Part shown: positions 26,074 through 36,341 of the stretch, in pieces
How positions within the stretch are numbered: the stretch's first letter is position 1
Layout of the letters: every line of letters starts with the position of its first letter
Assembly (NCBI GenBank): GCA_025936115.1
Contig: JAICTZ010000017.1
Location: forward strand, 62,001-126,000
From: Polyangiaceae bacterium
Lineage (GTDB): Bacteria; Myxococcota_A; Polyangia; Polyangiales; Polyangiaceae
Direction: 5' to 3'
Length of the DNA: 64,000 nt
Program-made: the position numbers and the translations under genes
The notes under the pieces: generated by a model
Told to the model about the DNA's origin: nothing
Seen by the model: only the letters and a program-made list of their open reading frames with translations
The model's database searches: none

Positions 26074-27547
26074 GCGCGGAGACGTCCGGCTGCTCGGCGC
26101 CCTTGGCGCGACCGAGCGCCGACTTCGCTTCGTCGGCGACGATTTCGAGCGCGTGGCGGAGCTTGGCTTCGGGCAGGTAGGCGTAGCTCACGCGGAAGCC
26201 GTTCAGGTGCGGCCGGCCGAAGAACGCGGACTCGCTGTCTTCGACGAAGATGCCGCGCGCGAGCAGGCGCTCGGCGAACGGTTTGAGCGCGAGCCGCGGC
26301 GGAAAGTCGAGCCAAAGCGTGGGGCCGCCGCCCGGCGTGGTCCAGCGCACTTCTTCGGGCATGAGCTCGCGCAGAGCGTCGAGGCAAACGCGGTAGCGGG
26401 TATCGAGCGCGTCGTGGAGCTCGGCGAGGTGCGAGTCGTAGTAGCCGCGATCGAGAAATTCGGTGAGCGCGGCTTCGGGTAGCCACGGGCTGCCGAGCGT
26501 CGAGAGGCGCTTTTGCGCTACGAGCGTCGGCACGAGTGGCTCGGGGGCGACGACGAAGCCGACGCGGAGCGACGGCAAGAGCTTCTTCGTGAAGCTGTTG
26601 ACGTAAAGCACGTGCTCGCCGCCGAGCGCGCGCAGCGACGGTCGCATTTCGCTGTCCGACAGCATGTCGGAGCCCCAGTCGTCTTCGAGCAGCGAAAAGC
26701 CGAGGCTCGAGGCGAGCTCGAGCAGGCGCACGAGCTCGTGCGTTCGATACGAGTACCCTGTCGGATTTTGAAAGCTCGTGATGGCGTAGACGAGCCCAGG
26801 CCGCGTGCGCTCGAGGATCGGTTCCCACTCGTCGAGCGGCAAGCCGCCGAACGGATCGAGCGGCAGCGGCACGAGCTCGAGCTCGTGGCTTTCGAATAGA
26901 CAGCGCGCGTGGGCGTACACCGGGTTTTCGAGAGCGATGCGACGCACGTCGACGGCACGTGCGACGATGTCGAGCGCCTGTTGCGAGCCGACGGTCGTGA
27001 TGACTTCGCCTGCCGTCACGTTCATGCCGCGGGCTCGGAGCCGCGCGGCGATGAGCTCCCGCAGGTGCGGATGGCCCTGATAATCGTAGAGCGACTGCAT
27101 GCCCGGCGTGCGCAAGACCGAGCGGATGCAGTCGGCGACGCGCTCGCGCGGCAAGAGCTCCGGGTCGATGAGCACGGTGCTGAGCGCGATGCTGCCCGCG
27201 GGCGGCGCGCGCCGGAACAGGCCCGGCACGGGGCGCATGCGCGGCAGGGGCGGCTCGGCCTTCGGCTCGATGAACGGCGCTGCGGCCGCGGCCTTGGCCA
27301 CGAATACCCCCTCGCGCTCGCGCGTCTCGAGCACGCCGCGCGCCACGAGCTCGTCGTACGCTGCTTGCACGGTATTTTTGGACAAGCCGAGCTGGCGCTC
27401 GAGCACACGTACCGGCGGCAAGCGCCCGCCGCCCGGCAGGTGCCCGGCGCGTACGCCGGCGAGCACGCAGTCGACGATGTCACGCGCGGCCACGCGCCGG
27501 CCCGGCTGCGCCGCCTGGACCTGCAGACTGAAGTACGGAGCCTTCAC
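26063..27547 (-). CDS. MocR/GntR-family regulator with aminotransferase-like domain
   Basis: A 494-residue fusion. Residues 12-80 are a GntR winged helix (GGGRLPPVRVLERQLGLSKN, TVQAAYDELVARGVLE). Residues 110-480 are a fold-type I PLP-dependent aminotransferase domain with SFQNPTGYSY, LLEDDWGSD and SFTKKLLPSLRVGF, where the last holds the PLP lysine. This is the layout of PdxR and GabR. Such proteins activate or repress nearby metabolic genes in response to PLP or an amino compound. No vitamin B6 gene is adjacent, so the target is not evident. Confidence 0.88.
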   Translation of the reverse strand: MKAPYFSLQVQAAQPGRRVAARDIVDCVLAGVRAGHLPGGGRLPPVRVLERQLGLSKNTVQAAYDELVARGVLETREREGVFVAKAAAAAPFIEPKAEPPLPRMRPVPGLFRRAPPAGSIALSTVLIDPELLPRERVADCIRSVLRTPGMQSLYDYQGHPHLRELIAARLRARGMNVTAGEVITTVGSQQALDIVARAVDVRRIALENPVYAHARCLFESHELELVPLPLDPFGGLPLDEWEPILERTRPGLVYAITSFQNPTGYSYRTHELVRLLELASSLGFSLLEDDWGSDMLSDSEMRPSLRALGGEHVLYVNSFTKKLLPSLRVGFVVAPEPLVPTLVAQKRLSTLGSPWLPEAALTEFLDRGYYDSHLAELHDALDTRYRVCLDALRELMPEEVRWTTPGGGPTLWLDFPPRLALKPFAERLLARGIFVEDSESAFFGRPHLNGFRVSYAYLPEAKLRHALEIVADEAKSALGRAKGAEQPDVSALKT

Positions 27548-27625
27548 CCGTAGAGCATAACGGCAGGCCGCGCGCGGCGAAGGGACAGCCGCCCTTTGCC
27601 GCGTGGGACAGCGTGAGCCGGCGTC

Positions 27626-29035
27626 TCAGGGCAGCGGGACGGCGCGGGCCCGGCGCGGTCGCAGCGCTCCGGCGGCGAACAGGCAGAGCACCGGCGTCAC
27701 CACCAGATGATAGCGGTCTTCCCCGAAGAAGAGACAGTGCGTGAAGGTGGTCGCCGCGAGCAGACCGAGCAAGTAGCGTCCCGCGGGGCCGAGCGTAGGA
27801 CGGCCCGGCAGAGGCAAGCACGCGACGAGTGGGAGCAGCGCCGGCAGCCAATAAAACGCGTGCTCCTCGCGTGCAGCCGCAAACGTCGCGAACATCATGA
27901 TCACGACGCCGACCCCGATTTGCACGGCGTCGTCCCAAGGTGGCGGCTTCACCCAATGCAGCGCCGACACGGCGCCGAGCGCGGCCGCTACCAGCAACAA
28001 GCGGTGAAAGAACGTCAGAAACTCGCGCCCCGCGACGCGCCGCGGCTCCGTCCACACGCTCGGATCGGCTTCATGCAGGTACTCGACGGCGTACGATTCG
28101 TGATTGTACGTCTGCTCGAGCTTCTTCGGGATGAGACCGAGCCAGTGCCACGGGTTCTGGAAAATCCGGTCTTCCCCGACTTTGCGCCAGCAGTCGTCTT
28201 GCTGTACTTGGCCGGTGACGACGGGGCAGCCGTCCGAGGCTTTGAGCGTGTGAAAGCGTCCGGTGGGTGTGATGGCTCCGATCGCGAGATTCCAACCGCC
28301 GTTCGTCGAGACGAGCGCGCAGCCGTCGAGCCTCTGGCAGTTCCTGAGCGTCCACGGCAGGACCACGACGAACGCGAGCGCCGTCGCCGCGAGCGCGTGC
28401 AAGAACGAGCGGCCGTACGGACGGCGGCCGAGTAAGAGCAGGAGCGGCAGCGCGAGCAGCGACTCCGGGCGCACGAGCGCCGCGATGCCGAGCACGACGC
28501 CGGCGGCGAGGTAACCGCGAATACCCTCGCGATACGTGAGCACCACGAGGCCCGCGACGAGCAAGAGCAACGTCGCGAGCACCTCCGTCATGACGAGCGG
28601 CGAGTAGGCGATGAGGCCCGGGTGCAGCGCGACGAGCGCCGCCGCGAGCTTCGCGCGGCCCGAGGTCGTGAAGTAACGGCCGAGACGGTGCACCACCGCC
28701 GCGACACCGGAGCCGAAGAGAGCGTTCAAGATCGGCGCCACGAGCAGCCCGGGCCCGAGCGCGCGATAAAAGATCGAGAGAATGAAGCTGTAGCCCACCG
28801 GATAGTGAACCCAGGGCCGCCAGACGACGTGCCCGCCGACGAGCGCGTCCTCCGAATAGCCGAGGCCGGCGGCGAGACGTTCGGCGCCGAGGTGGTAGTA
28901 GTGACCGTCCCACACGGGCTCACGGCTCCACGCGATCGCGACATAGAGGCGCGGGAGCAGCGCAACGAGCGCCACGACCAGCGTGTAGACGTATTCCTGC
29001 CGGACGAGCCGACCGGCCGCCGGTCGTTCGCTCAA
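27626..29035 (-). CDS. GT-C-like polytopic membrane glycosyltransferase
   Basis: A 469-residue protein with about ten membrane helices. After helix 1 the outer loop reads WSREPVWDGHYYHLGAERLA, with an acidic residue at the GT-C catalytic position. The segment WVHYPVGYSFILSIFYR, then ALHPGLIAYSPLVMTEV, is the ArnT/GT39 signature ('yPp......' and 'p.....s..v..e'). The C-terminus is hydrophobic, without a soluble tail. It overlaps the MinD-like gene upstream by four bases (ATGA), an unexpected partner. Confidence 0.75.
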   Translation of the reverse strand: MSERPAAGRLVRQEYVYTLVVALVALLPRLYVAIAWSREPVWDGHYYHLGAERLAAGLGYSEDALVGGHVVWRPWVHYPVGYSFILSIFYRALGPGLLVAPILNALFGSGVAAVVHRLGRYFTTSGRAKLAAALVALHPGLIAYSPLVMTEVLATLLLLVAGLVVLTYREGIRGYLAAGVVLGIAALVRPESLLALPLLLLLGRRPYGRSFLHALAATALAFVVVLPWTLRNCQRLDGCALVSTNGGWNLAIGAITPTGRFHTLKASDGCPVVTGQVQQDDCWRKVGEDRIFQNPWHWLGLIPKKLEQTYNHESYAVEYLHEADPSVWTEPRRVAGREFLTFFHRLLLVAAALGAVSALHWVKPPPWDDAVQIGVGVVIMMFATFAAAREEHAFYWLPALLPLVACLPLPGRPTLGPAGRYLLGLLAATTFTHCLFFGEDRYHLVVTPVLCLFAAGALRPRRARAVPLP

Positions 29036-30612
29036 GACGCCGTTTCCCCTTCGGCGGCAGCGAGGAATTCACGGAAGCGGCGCACGTAGGTCTTCGTCAC
29101 CTGCGCCGTGTCGAGCTTCAAGTGTTTGGCGAGCTCTTGCACGAACCCGCGCGTGTAGACGAGCGCGGGCAACTCCGCGAAGGCGTCCGCTTCGATGGCG
29201 CGCAAATGGCTGAGCGAGATCTTGGTGGCGCGCGCGATGTCTTCGAGGCTGATGCCGCGGGATTCCCGCACCTTCGCGAGCAAGCGTCCGTTGAACTCGG
29301 TCTCCGCGTTGATTTCGCGCGCGAGCTCGCGTTGCAGCATCTCGCGCTCGGCTTCGGCCGCGGCGTCGACGACGGCTGGCCGCGGCGCCGGCACCGGCTC
29401 ATCGGGGAACATGGACGCGTCGTAGGCTTTGCGGCGCAACGTATCGAGCAGTGTCTCGTGCGCTTCCTCGACTTGGGCCTGCTCGCGTTTGAGGGCCTCG
29501 GTCGTGAGCAGGGACGTGAGCGGCAAACTGCCTGTCTGGTAATTTTCGCGCTGGCGTTTGTAGGCGCGGCGGAGCTCCTCGTCCGTCGCGCCGCGCGACA
29601 CGCCGAGCACGTCGTACAGGTTCGGCTCGGGCGGGACGAGCGGGATCGGCTCGGCGACGCGCTCGGCTTCGCGCGTCACCATCAGCGCGAGCAGCCGCCG
29701 CGCGATGCGCTCGATGTTGCGCGCGCTCTTGCTCGTCGTGTTGTCGATGAGCAGCGGGCGGCGCCGGAGCACGCTGAGCCACGCGGCGTCGTCGTGCTCG
29801 ACGTGCCCGACGTAGTCGAGCTCGAGGCCGAGGTAGCGACGTGCCATCTCGTTCATCGTCGGACCGAGCTCTACGTCGGTGCGCAGGCGTGTCTCGTTGA
29901 CGACGAAGCGAGGTCGCAAGCGCGCGAGCTCCGCCGCGGCGAGCTGGCCGAGATTCGAATCGTAGCGGCCGAGCGCGCGCGCGAGCTCGGCGGGTGTCGG
30001 GAGTGGGCCGAGCTCCGCCTGCACGCGCTCGAGCAGCCGGAGCCGAAAACGGTCGCTCACGAGCGAGCGGCGCACGGTGCGCTGGAACAAGCCGCGCACG
30101 AAGCGGTACACGGCCTCGACGCTCGGCGGCTCGGGCGTCGTGACCGTCACGCCGACGTCGGCGCTCAGGAAGGAGTCGAGCGTCGCAGGCGCCGTGCCCG
30201 CTCCGAGATCGAGCACGACGTAATCCACGTCGAGCTTGCGCAGGTCGGCGATCCAGTGCGCCTTCTTGCCCGCGCGCTCTGGCTGCGTGGAGCCCGCGCG
30301 GTACGTCTGCGGCAGGAGCCGTAGACCGGGCACGGGCGTCGCGATGGACGGGACGCTGTCTTCGCCGGCGTCCTCCTCAGCGGCGACGCCCGGGATCTCG
30401 ACACCCAGCAGGGTATGCAGTGTGCCTCCCGCGCTGTCGGCGTCGACGAGCAGCACCGAGCGGCCGAGCTGCGCGAGGTACACGGCCATGTTCAGCGACA
30501 AGAGGCTCTTGCCGACACCTCCGCGCCCGCCGCCCACGGCGATCACGTGACGGGCGCCGGTCGGCGCCGTGGACGTTTCTTTCGGGGGTGGTGGCGCCGA
30601 GGACAGAATCAT
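29032..30612 (-). CDS. MinD/FlhG-like ATPase fused to J-like domain and RodZ-type HTH
   Basis: A 526-residue cytoplasmic protein with three parts. Residues 22-310: a MinD/FlhG-type P-loop ATPase with VGGGRGGVGKS as deviant Walker A (the usual signature Lys is Arg) and LLVDADSAGGTLH and VVLDLGAG as the following acidic sites. Residues 332-401: a J-domain-like helical hairpin (LYDVLGVSRGATDEELRRAY) in which the HPD tripeptide is missing. Residues 445-508: a RodZ-like HTH_25 domain (SRGISLEDIARATKISLSHL, then LVYTRGFVQELAKHL). MinD/FlhG proteins position membrane machines and RodZ links to MreB, so this may be a polarity factor. No flagellar genes are near. Confidence 0.85.
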   Translation of the reverse strand: MILSSAPPPPKETSTAPTGARHVIAVGGGRGGVGKSLLSLNMAVYLAQLGRSVLLVDADSAGGTLHTLLGVEIPGVAAEEDAGEDSVPSIATPVPGLRLLPQTYRAGSTQPERAGKKAHWIADLRKLDVDYVVLDLGAGTAPATLDSFLSADVGVTVTTPEPPSVEAVYRFVRGLFQRTVRRSLVSDRFRLRLLERVQAELGPLPTPAELARALGRYDSNLGQLAAAELARLRPRFVVNETRLRTDVELGPTMNEMARRYLGLELDYVGHVEHDDAAWLSVLRRRPLLIDNTTSKSARNIERIARRLLALMVTREAERVAEPIPLVPPEPNLYDVLGVSRGATDEELRRAYKRQRENYQTGSLPLTSLLTTEALKREQAQVEEAHETLLDTLRRKAYDASMFPDEPVPAPRPAVVDAAAEAEREMLQRELAREINAETEFNGRLLAKVRESRGISLEDIARATKISLSHLRAIEADAFAELPALVYTRGFVQELAKHLKLDTAQVTKTYVRRFREFLAAAEGETAS

Positions 30613-30740
30613 CCGACTGGCCGATCGAAGCAGGCCCGTCTACCGGCTAGTCTTGGACGGGCCCGTTCTACTAGCTCAGGTTAGGCCAGGAACGTACCCC
30701 TGTGCGCATGGCCCGCCGAGTGAGGTAGGCTCCCCCGCCG

Positions 30741-31718
30741 ATGAGCCCGAAAGCCCTAGCCGTAGCCGGCCTGCTCGCGCTCACATCGAGCCGGCTCACG
30801 ACCTGCCGTTCGCCCGGTGAGGGCGGCGGCGACGCGGCGCAGCCCCAGACTCAAAAGACCGTCGAAATCAAAGGCGTGGACGCGTCGGCGCTGACCGCGC
30901 GCGAGCGCACCGAGTGGTCGGACGAGGTCTCGCACCTGCTCGCGCCGTGTCCGGATCAAGCGGTGCCCCTCGCTCAATGCGTGAACGAGAATCGCCCCTG
31001 CCGAGCCTGCGCCCCCGCGGTCCGCTACCTGCTCGAGCAGGTGCAGCGCGGTAAGACGCGCAGCCAGATGGAGACCGCTTACCGCGAGCGATTTGCGCCG
31101 GATCAGGTGAAGAATATCGATCTCGCGGACACACCGAGCCAGGGTCCCGCCGACGCTCCGATCGTGATCGTCGAGTTTGCCGACTTCGAATGTCCGGCGT
31201 GCGGCGCGATGCGCCCGATCCTCGAGCAGGTCATCGGCGAGCATCAGGACAAGATCCGCTTTTTCTACAAGCATTTCCCGCTCGGGATGCATCAGAACGC
31301 CGAGAAGGCCGCGCGCGTCGCGGTCGCCGCGATGAAGCAAGGGAAATTCTGGGAGATGCATCATGCGCTGTTCGAGAACCAGACGGCGCTCTCGAGCGAA
31401 AACATGGAAAAGCTCGCGCAGGGCATCGGCCTCGACATGGCGCGCTTTCGCCAGGATCGTGACAGCGAGGCGACAGCGGATTTCGTCGCCAAGAACCGCA
31501 AGCAAGGTGAGGCGCTGAACCTCTCGGGCACGCCGAGCATCTTTATCAACGGTCGCAAGTTCGGGAACGGCGGAGGCGAGCCGAAGCAAGACCTCGAGGA
31601 GTGGATCACGCTCGAGCTCGAGCTCCAGGGAGGGCCTGTAACGCCAAAGCCGGCCCCCAAGACGGCTCCGTCGTCGAGCGCGGCTGCTCCGGGTGGCTCG
31701 GCGGCGCGCACCCCATGA
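30741..31718 (+). CDS. DsbA-family thiol oxidoreductase with N-terminal Cys-rich (CcmH-like) segment
   Basis: A 325-residue exported protein. The N-terminus is signal-like, but the lipobox is poor (LTTC). Residues 65-125 contain CVNENRPCRACAPAVRYLLEQ and a helix with LEQVQRGKTRSQMETAYRERF, which recalls CcmH-type domains ('C.C...l..G.s..eI...y..rf'). A DsbA/thioredoxin_4 domain follows from about residue 135: EFADFECPACGAM with the redox pair CPAC, FYKHFPLGMHQNAEKAA, and the cis-Pro loop SGTPSIFINGRKF. A Pro/Ala/Ser-rich tail ends the protein. It is likely periplasmic. The stop overlaps a possible ATG of the exonuclease gene. Confidence 0.85.
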   Translation: MSPKALAVAGLLALTSSRLTTCRSPGEGGGDAAQPQTQKTVEIKGVDASALTARERTEWSDEVSHLLAPCPDQAVPLAQCVNENRPCRACAPAVRYLLEQVQRGKTRSQMETAYRERFAPDQVKNIDLADTPSQGPADAPIVIVEFADFECPACGAMRPILEQVIGEHQDKIRFFYKHFPLGMHQNAEKAARVAVAAMKQGKFWEMHHALFENQTALSSENMEKLAQGIGLDMARFRQDRDSEATADFVAKNRKQGEALNLSGTPSIFINGRKFGNGGGEPKQDLEEWITLELELQGGPVTPKPAPKTAPSSSAAAPGGSAARTP

Positions 31719-31843
31719 GAGGCGGCGCCGAGAGCATCGGTTGCTTCCCCACGGGCCGTCACTATCCCGGCATCGCGCACCTCTTACGCATCGTCGTTGC
31801 CGGCCTCGCCGAGGAGTTCGCGGGCGACACGCACCTCGACGAG

Positions 31844-32458
31844 ATGTCGTTCGTGGCGATCGACACCGAAACGACGGGGCGGGATCCGGAAGTGGATCGC
31901 GCGGTCGAGATTGCCTGCGTGATTTTTCGCCGGGGTGAGGTGGTTTCGCGCCGTTCGTGGCTCGTCAACCCCGGCCGTCCGATTCCGAAGGAGTCGTCCG
32001 ACGTGCACGGCATCGACGACGAGGCGGTGCGCGAGGCGCCGCCCTTCGCGGCAATCGCCGCCGAGCTCATCGAGACGCTCGCCGAGGGCATTCCGCTCGC
32101 GTACAACGCCGAATACGACCGCAAGGTGCTCTCCGCCGAGCTCGCGCGCGCCGGCATTACGCCCGCGGCCCTGCCGCCGGCGCTGCGCCGCAACGTCGAG
32201 TGGATCGATCCGCTGATTTGGGCGCGTGAGCTCCAGCGCGCCGAAAAAAGCCGCGCCCTCTCCGAGGTCGCGCAACGTCTCGGCATTCCGCTCGAGCACG
32301 CCCACCGCGCCACCGACGACGCCGAGGCGACGCTGCACGTTTTCTCCGCGTTCCGGCGCGATCCGCGCGTTCCGCGGACGTACGGCGCGCTCGTTCAAGA
32401 GCAGCGCCGCCTGTCGCGCCTGTTCGATGAAGAACGCAAGGTGTGGCGGCGCGCTTGA
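31844..32458 (+). CDS. DEDDh 3'-5' exonuclease (DnaQ-like)
   Basis: A 204-residue protein from ATG 31844, which puts the first catalytic acid directly at the N-terminus as usual (FVAIDTETTGRDP, exonuclease I). Exo II is LAYNAEYDRKVL and Exo III is AHRATDDAEATLHVF with the catalytic His and Asp, so all DEDDh residues are present. It is probably a stand-alone proofreading-type or nucleotide-recycling exonuclease. An in-frame ATG at 31715 overlaps the DsbA stop (ATGA) and would add 43 residues with no recognisable domain, so the start is not settled. Confidence 0.87.
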   Translation: MSFVAIDTETTGRDPEVDRAVEIACVIFRRGEVVSRRSWLVNPGRPIPKESSDVHGIDDEAVREAPPFAAIAAELIETLAEGIPLAYNAEYDRKVLSAELARAGITPAALPPALRRNVEWIDPLIWARELQRAEKSRALSEVAQRLGIPLEHAHRATDDAEATLHVFSAFRRDPRVPRTYGALVQEQRRLSRLFDEERKVWRRA

Positions 32459-32501
32459 GTTGAGGCGCGGCGGTGCGGGTTCGTTTCAGGCGCGAGATGC
32501 C

Positions 32502-32547
32502 GCGGCGTTCGGGTACGGCGTAGTGCGGCGTTCGGGTGCGGCGTAGT
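32502..32547 (+). repeat. 23-bp tandem duplication
   Basis: Two adjacent 23-base copies starting at 32502 and 32525, differing at one base, in the gap between the exonuclease and the GYF/GAF gene. The unit begins GCGGCGTTCGGGT. No function is suggested. Confidence 0.85.
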
Positions 32548-32664
32548 GGACGCGCACATCGATAAGTGAGCACGCCGCGCCAGGCCTGTTTGCCGGGCTT
32601 TCCGCGCGTGCGCGAGAGTTGGCCCAAGTGCGCGTGAGCGACGACAATCCCTGTACCCACAGCC

Positions 32665-33363
32665 ATGCAGCCGACTCCCATCAGCGTTTTCCGGTCGCAA
32701 CCTCCTCCGCTCTGGTACGTGACGAACGGTGAGCTCACCGTAGGTCCGGTGGCAACGACTCTGCTCGCGCGCGGGGTCGAGTCCGGGCGCGTGCCCGAGT
32801 ATTGTCACGTGCGCGCGGCGCGCGGGACTTGGCGCGAGCTCACGGGCGTACGGGAAATCGCGGCGCTCGGCACGAAACCGAACGCCAAAGCGCCGACCGA
32901 GGAGCAGTTCAGTGAGTGGGCGCGGCCGATCGAGCGCGTGCGCGACGAAGCGGAGCTTTGCCACACGATCACGTGGCTCGCGCTGATCGCGACGGGCGCC
33001 GAGAGCGCGATGTTCCACTATCGCGGACGCTACTCGAACGACCTCGTGACGCGTTCGGTGCTCGGGCCCATGCCGAACGACCAGCTCAACGTGAGCCTGC
33101 GCCCCGACGACCCCGTGCTCAGCGCGGCGCGCGAACGTCGCCCCGTCGTGGGACCTCCGTACGGCCCCGCCGAGGACGCGCTCGCGATGCGCTTCGCCAC
33201 GAGCAGCGGCGGCGTCGGTGCCGCGGCCATGATTCCGATTTTCGTCGCCGGCTCGCTCAAGGGCATGCTCGAGCTTTCGCGCCCGGGCCATGCGTTCCGC
33301 CGCGGCGACCTCGTCCGCGCCGAGCGCATCGCGCAGCGCGCGCTGATCCCGCGCGCGAACTGA
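32665..33363 (+). CDS. GYF-like plus GAF-like domain protein
   Basis: A 232-residue cytoplasmic protein. Residues 15-68 look like a GYF_2 domain: LWYVTNGELTVGPVATTLLA, then VPEYCHVRAARGTWRELTGV, the 'WY....g...GP' opening and 'v...g...W' end seen in myxobacterial signalling proteins. Residues 85-225 look like a GAF domain: IERVRDEAELCHTITWLALI, SAMFHYRG, and AAAMIPIFVAGSLKGMLELS near the end. There is no output domain, so it is probably an adaptor or sensor for another signalling protein. The ligand is unknown. Confidence 0.65.
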   Translation: MQPTPISVFRSQPPPLWYVTNGELTVGPVATTLLARGVESGRVPEYCHVRAARGTWRELTGVREIAALGTKPNAKAPTEEQFSEWARPIERVRDEAELCHTITWLALIATGAESAMFHYRGRYSNDLVTRSVLGPMPNDQLNVSLRPDDPVLSAARERRPVVGPPYGPAEDALAMRFATSSGGVGAAAMIPIFVAGSLKGMLELSRPGHAFRRGDLVRAERIAQRALIPRAN

Positions 33364-33617
33364 ACGGCACGGCACGCCGTGCGGGTTCGCGCGCACGGGC
33401 CAGCATGGAGGGACGGAGATTCGACCTTGATTGACGGCGGAACGGGGCGAGCTTGCGGCGTTGGTACTTACGCACGGTGGTCGCCGCAAAAAAACGCTGC
33501 TCCCGTCGATGTCTGCCCATGGTTCGACGAAGTACGTCGAGGTGCGGCTCGTCGCCTCGTCCTTGCGGGGTCCGGGTTCGAGCCCCTGTAGGAGATGTGG
33601 CGTAGTAGACTGCGCTC

Positions 33618-34250
33618 GTGCCCTCGCTGCTCCGGCTTTACACTGATTTCGTTTGCCCGTTTTGCTTCATCGCCGAGCAGAGCACGGTGCCGCGGCTGCT
33701 CGCCGAGTTCGAGCTCGAGCTCGACTGGTGCGGGTTCGAGCTGCACCCGAGCACGCCGGCGGGGGGCGTGCCGCTGAGCCGGTTGTTTCCGAACGTGCCG
33801 TTGGCGGCCATGCACGAGCGTACGAAGGGCTTCGCCGCAAGCTTCGGTGTGACCGGCTTCGAGCCCGCCGATTGGCTCTGGAACAGCCGAAAGGCGCTCG
33901 CCATCGCCGAATACGCGCGTGACGCGGGCAAGCTCGAGCCGTTTCGCCACATCGTGATGAACGCGCACTGGCGGGAGGGTAAGAGTCTCGAACGCGAGGA
34001 GGATTTGGGCGCCATGGCGGCGAGCGCGGGACTCGACGTCCCGCGAGCGCTTGCCGCGTCGACGGACACCGCGCTGCTCGCCCGCGTCGACGCACGCCAA
34101 GCAGACGCGCGGCGCCACGGCGTGCGCGGCATTCCCACGTTCATTTTCGGTGAGCTCGCCGTCGTCGGTTGCCAGCCGTACGAAGCGCTCGCCGCCGCGG
34201 CGGAGCGCGCCCGTGTCGCGCGCCGGCGCGCGACGTCAGGCCAGCGTTAG
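33618..34250 (+). CDS. FrnE-like DsbA-family oxidoreductase
   Basis: A 210-residue protein from GTG 33618. It has no signal peptide, as expected for cytoplasmic FrnE-type proteins. LRLYTDFVCPFCFIAEQS carries the CPFC redox motif at residue 13, a helical insertion fills 60-150, and GVRGIPTFIFGELAVVGCQP is the cis-Pro loop and last strand. Length and motif order fit the FrnE / 2-hydroxychromene-2-carboxylate isomerase group; the CxxC favours a disulphide oxidoreductase over an isomerase. No operon partner is close. Confidence 0.87.
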   Translation: MPSLLRLYTDFVCPFCFIAEQSTVPRLLAEFELELDWCGFELHPSTPAGGVPLSRLFPNVPLAAMHERTKGFAASFGVTGFEPADWLWNSRKALAIAEYARDAGKLEPFRHIVMNAHWREGKSLEREEDLGAMAASAGLDVPRALAASTDTALLARVDARQADARRHGVRGIPTFIFGELAVVGCQPYEALAAAAERARVARRRATSGQR

Positions 34251-34305
34251 GCCGACGCCGGTATGGTGCGATGCGCAGCGAGCTCCGGTGCGCGCTGTCG
34301 GCGCT

Positions 34306-36198
<1,893 letters not shown>

Positions 36199-36341
36199 GC
36201 GGTTAGGCGGCGAGAGGCGGCGAGGCCGTGGAGCCTGCCGGGAGGACCCCGAGTGTGTTCGAGATCATGGAAATTGATGCCACAGAATTGCAGGCAGCGC
36301 GAGCGCCCGGACCCACGTGTTTCAAGGTGAGCTCGAACACT

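Noticed and set aside
33560..33595. tRNA-like T-loop (GGGTTCGAGCCCC) before the FrnE-like gene
   Set aside because: I could not fit acceptor, D and anticodon stems upstream; the stem below the loop has mismatches and no CCA-type end.
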